This document shows positions 61,579 to 64,000 of a stretch of DNA of 64,000 bases, piece by piece. The first letter of the stretch is position 1; each line of letters opens with the position of its first letter. The stretch comes from UBA57 sp963577725 (GTDB lineage Archaea; Thermoproteota; Nitrososphaeria; Nitrososphaerales; UBA57). The DNA lies in contig JAKZTE010000001.1 of NCBI GenBank assembly GCA_047517285.1, positions 55,759-119,758 of the forward strand. Direction: 5' to 3'. A model generated the notes under the pieces. That model made no database searches and had not been told where the DNA came from. It saw only the letters and a program-made list of their open reading frames with translations. Made by a program: the position numbers and the translations under genes.

Positions 61579-62901
61579 CTAATTAGCACCTAACTTCTTT
61601 AACAATTGTCGCATTCCTCTTCCTTTACTAGCTTTCATCATCTGCTTGGATTGTTTATATCTGTTTAATAATTCTTTTATCTCTTTTTCTGATCGTCCAG
61701 AACCTTTTGCAATTCTTTTTACTCTGGACGAATTCATTAAATCAGGATCTTGTTTTTCATCTTTTGTCATTGATTGAATTATAAACTTCCATTTTTCCAT
61801 ATTCTCTTCAATATTGTCTATATCCTTTTCTGGAACTTGTGCCGCACCTGGTATTAATTCCATTACTTGTTTTAATGAACCCATTTTATTAATTTGTTCT
61901 AATTGTTCATACAAATCATTAATTGTCATTTTCCCCGACATAATTCTTTGCATCTTAATTTCTTGATCTTCAGATTGAATTTCTTTTAATCTCTGTAATA
62001 ATGTTTGAATATCTCCCATTCCAATTAGTCTTCCGACAAATCTTGTCGAAACAAATTCTTCCAAGTCATCAATTCTTTCCCCATTACCTATAAAAAATAT
62101 ATTAGCGTTAGTATTAGCGACGGCTGCAATGGCACCTCCTCCTTTAGCTGCACCATCAAGTTTTGTTATGATTATTCCTCCAATGGAACTTACGTTAGTA
62201 AATGCTTTTGACTGTGCTTCTGATTGTTGTCCTATTGTTGAATCAATTACCAGTAAAGTATGATCAGGTTTTATCTTGCTAGTTAGTTCTTTCATCTCTT
62301 CCATTAACCCACTTTCTTCTTTATGACGCCCAGTTGTATCAATAATTATTACTTCTTTTCCAATTTTCTTGAAATATTCGATTCCATTATTAATAATTTT
62401 TATTGCATCTTTCTCTTTATCTTGTCCAAATATCTCAATATCGAATGGTTCACATAATGAAGTAATTTGAGCTAAAGCACCTGGTCTGAAAGTATCTGCC
62501 CCAATTACGCCTACTGAATGATTTTTCTTTGTTAAATATCGTGCTAATTTCCCTATTGTTGTAGTTTTTCCACTTCCTTGTATTCCTAATACTAGAATTA
62601 TGTTTTCTTTCTCTTTATTCAATTCAAATTTTCTTTCTGAACCTAGTGTTGTAGATAATTCTTCGTAAAGTATCTTTACAATGTGGTCACGTTTTGGTAT
62701 TCCTGTAGGAATCTTTTCGTTCAATGCTCGAGTTTCGATTTTCTTTGTTAAATCAAACACAAGTTTCACATTTACATCTGCTTGCAATAATGACCTTTGT
62801 AGATCTTTTACAAACTCCTTTACCGTTTGTTCATCAATCTCATCATTACCCACAAATTTTTTTATTGCGTCTTGTAGTCCAGTTCTAAGATTATCTAACA
62901 T
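61579..62901 (-). CDS. srp54: Signal recognition particle protein SRP54
   Basis: GTPase that binds signal peptides of nascent proteins with 7S RNA. The 440-residue protein has the N domain (1-85), G domain with GIQGSGKTTTIGKLA, DTTGRHKEE and TKLDGAAKGGGA, and the M domain (about 295-440) ending in GMRQLLKKLG. The M domain is shorter in methionine than in many SRP54s. It overlaps by a few bases the frame of pus10 and sits 6 bp downstream of dph6, forming a dph6-srp54-pus10 run. Confidence 0.95.
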   Translation of the reverse strand: MLDNLRTGLQDAIKKFVGNDEIDEQTVKEFVKDLQRSLLQADVNVKLVFDLTKKIETRALNEKIPTGIPKRDHIVKILYEELSTTLGSERKFELNKEKENIILVLGIQGSGKTTTIGKLARYLTKKNHSVGVIGADTFRPGALAQITSLCEPFDIEIFGQDKEKDAIKIINNGIEYFKKIGKEVIIIDTTGRHKEESGLMEEMKELTSKIKPDHTLLVIDSTIGQQSEAQSKAFTNVSSIGGIIITKLDGAAKGGGAIAAVANTNANIFFIGNGERIDDLEEFVSTRFVGRLIGMGDIQTLLQRLKEIQSEDQEIKMQRIMSGKMTINDLYEQLEQINKMGSLKQVMELIPGAAQVPEKDIDNIEENMEKWKFIIQSMTKDEKQDPDLMNSSRVKRIAKGSGRSEKEIKELLNRYKQSKQMMKASKGRGMRQLLKKLGAN

Positions 62902-62907
62902 TCTCTA

Positions 62908-63576
62908 TCACTTCTCTATAATTCTTAATTCTGGAATCTCTAGTTTACCTCTGTCTCCATACCAAATTCTTTTCGATTCTATAGGCTCAAGCTTACTTGA
63001 ATAAAGTGGACCATCAAGTACCAACGTGTCTAAATCTCCTCCTTCTCCAACTGCATTAAACCTATATTTCTTTGCAAGACCAAGTAATTCTTCTATACTC
63101 TTTTTATCTAAATGTCTTCCTAACCATTCTTCTTCTAGCCCAAGCGCTGCGACTGAAACTATTATTACATCTAATTTATTTTCTAATATCTTTTGATATA
63201 AATTCTCAGGTGTAATTCCCCATAGTGGCGCATAGTGTTCCATTCCTGTTTCTTCACATGCATTATCGAACTTCTTTTTCTGAAAATTTGATTCTATTCC
63301 ACCGGTGATTAAATATTTTGATTTCTGTTTACTTAACGCCTCTGTTAATGCTTCTATCTCTCTGTCTTTTGACGCACTAACTGGAATCCAATTTAAACCT
63401 GTGACTTCTGCTATTGTTTTAACAAGATTAATATTGTGTGTATGATACAGCATACTTTCTTGATCCTCTGGTATCATTGTCATTATTCCCGTAATCTTAA
63501 TTCCCTGATTATGCGCTAAATGCATGGATAGTACCGAGTCCTTCCCTCCTGATAAAAATGCAATTCCACTCTTCAA
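62908..63576 (-). CDS. dph6: Diphthine-ammonia ligase Dph6
   Basis: Last step of diphthamide formation on elongation factor 2, converting diphthine to diphthamide with ATP and ammonia. The 222-residue protein has the N-type ATP pyrophosphatase loop FLSGGKDSVLSMH (about residues 8-20), the E-D-Q-E-S-M-L-Y-H-T-H-N motif and C-terminal LGRHLDKKSIEELLGLAKKY with the VGEGGDLDTLVLDGP signature. It heads the run with srp54 and pus10. Confidence 0.92.
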   Translation of the reverse strand: MKSGIAFLSGGKDSVLSMHLAHNQGIKITGIMTMIPEDQESMLYHTHNINLVKTIAEVTGLNWIPVSASKDREIEALTEALSKQKSKYLITGGIESNFQKKKFDNACEETGMEHYAPLWGITPENLYQKILENKLDVIIVSVAALGLEEEWLGRHLDKKSIEELLGLAKKYRFNAVGEGGDLDTLVLDGPLYSSKLEPIESKRIWYGDRGKLEIPELRIIEK

Positions 63577-63702
63577 TTATTTTACATATTCTATTCTAAA
63601 CTACAATTATTAACTTTGATTATTTCCCTACTTTACAGTAGATTTGATAAGCATCGGAAAAGTTTATAGATGTGATTTGGTTACTCTCTTTTAGTTAGGA
63701 AC

Positions 63703-64000
63703 ATGAAATCAGAACAAAAAGACGAACGAGAAATGCACAAAACTAACTGTTCAGACTGTGGTAATGAATGTGAAGTACCATTCAAACCAGATGAAGTCAG
63801 ACCAGTTTACTGCAAAGACTGTCTCCAAAAACATAGAACGTCAAGAAAACAAACTTCTACTAATAAAACAGAAATAAAATCACCAGAACCTGTCGCAGAA
63901 CCTGTCGCAGAACCTGTTGCAGAACCTGTTGCAGAACCTGTTGCAGAACCTGTTGCAGAACCTGTTGCAGAACCTGTTGCAGAACCTGTTGCAGAACCTG
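63703..64000 (+). CDS. CxxC-x17-CxxC zinc-ribbon protein with EPVA repeats, cut by the window end
   Basis: Starts at ATG 63703 and runs off the window. The first ~45 residues hold a zinc ribbon CSDC-x17-CKDC with the family-like V-P-F-K-P-D-E-V-R-P-V-Y core, known from small archaeal and bacterial proteins with a C-x2-C-x17-C-x2-C motif. After a Thr/Lys-rich linker it enters a run of at least nine EPVA tetrapeptides, encoded by a 12-bp tandem repeat. A TATA-like sequence at about 63664-63670 and a short AGGA site precede the ATG. The role is unknown; a nucleic-acid- or ribosome-associated protein with a rigid Pro/Glu spacer is plausible. Confidence 0.7.
   Translation, partial: MKSEQKDEREMHKTNCSDCGNECEVPFKPDEVRPVYCKDCLQKHRTSRKQTSTNKTEIKSPEPVAEPVAEPVAEPVAEPVAEPVAEPVAEPVAEPVAEP
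63886..64000 (+). repeat. 12-bp tandem repeat coding for EPVA
   Basis: Nine complete copies of GAACCTGTYGCA and a partial tenth, in frame with the zinc-ribbon gene and running past the window end. The first two copies have GTC for valine and the rest GTT; otherwise they are identical. Such near-identity means recent expansion by slippage or unequal exchange. Confidence 0.95.

Noticed and set aside
63886..64000. Regular 12-bp repeats considered as a CRISPR or intergenic satellite
   Set aside because: The copies are contiguous with no spacers and stay in frame with the EPVA protein, so this is a coding tandem repeat.
1..64000. Prophage, insertion sequence, integrase or toxin-antitoxin content
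   Set aside because: No transposase, integrase, terminase, capsid or toxin-like pair was seen, and base composition looks even across the window.

Overview
This window looks like chromosomal sequence of a low-GC archaeon, most probably a member of the Nitrososphaeria (Thaumarchaeota). The domain assignment rests on genes seen directly: a group II chaperonin (thermosome), an archaeal Pus10, two PurP-type purine enzymes, F420 synthesis genes cofC and cofD, a short archaeal triosephosphate isomerase, a geranylgeranyl reductase, a UPF0147 protein, a Hef-type helicase, SRP54, Dph6 and several intron-bearing tRNAs. No ammonia-oxidation or 3-hydroxypropionate/4-hydroxybutyrate genes are present in these 64 kb. 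A RuBisCO next to gluconeogenic and pentose-phosphate enzymes fits the heterotrophic deep-marine thaumarchaeal lineages better than ammonia oxidisers. This placement is inference from recalled biology, not from a search.

Layout: 0-5 kb has small membrane proteins, PEP synthase, a secreted beta-propeller and an Lrp/AsnC regulator. 5-12 kb has TIM, an H1-like basic protein, SufD-Rieske and SufB, and a PEPCK-like protein. 12-24.6 kb has HtpX, two ABC-2 exporters, a DAO-type oxidoreductase, a proteasome-assembly-like PAC2 protein, threonine dehydratase, an M24 peptidase and two PurP paralogues. 24.9-26.2 kb has a class II HMG-CoA reductase. 26.2-36.3 kb is an almost pure sugar-phosphate island: PGK, PRPP synthase, ribose-1,5-bisphosphate isomerase, ribulose-phosphate epimerase, transketolase, transaldolase, an SDR epimerase, RuBisCO and a small helical RuBisCO neighbour. 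36.4-46.6 kb has an atypical Hsp70, a zinc-ribbon protein, a secreted protein, geranylgeranyl reductase, acyl-CoA synthetase, a CorA-like protein, a cupredoxin, an M20 hydrolase and acylphosphatase. 46.6-50.6 kb has cofC/cofD and a third ABC-2 exporter. 50.6-64 kb has a small heat-shock protein, RibB, an HD dNTPase with dTMP kinase, the Hef-type helicase, an AN1-zinc-finger site-2 protease, leucyl aminopeptidase, the thermosome, Pus10, SRP54, Dph6 and a truncated zinc-ribbon protein with a 12-bp tandem repeat.

How the genes work together: PEP synthase, a PEPCK-like protein, PGK and TIM provide gluconeogenesis. The 26-36 kb island could take ribose-5-phosphate via PRPP and ribose-1,5-bisphosphate to ribulose-1,5-bisphosphate, then to 3-phosphoglycerate by RuBisCO. 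Transketolase, transaldolase and the epimerase could regenerate pentose phosphate. This would be a RuBP cycle with no phosphoribulokinase in sight. It is the strongest candidate for an unusual system here. GAPDH, aldolase/FBPase, ribose-5-phosphate isomerase and the PRPP-to-R15P step are not in the window.

Six tRNA genes were read by hand. Five are interrupted, with eleven introns inferred, including one in an acceptor stem (tRNA-His) and four in one gene (tRNA-Arg). No rRNA, CRISPR array, insertion sequence or prophage was seen, and no gene-free stretch exceeds about 300 bases.
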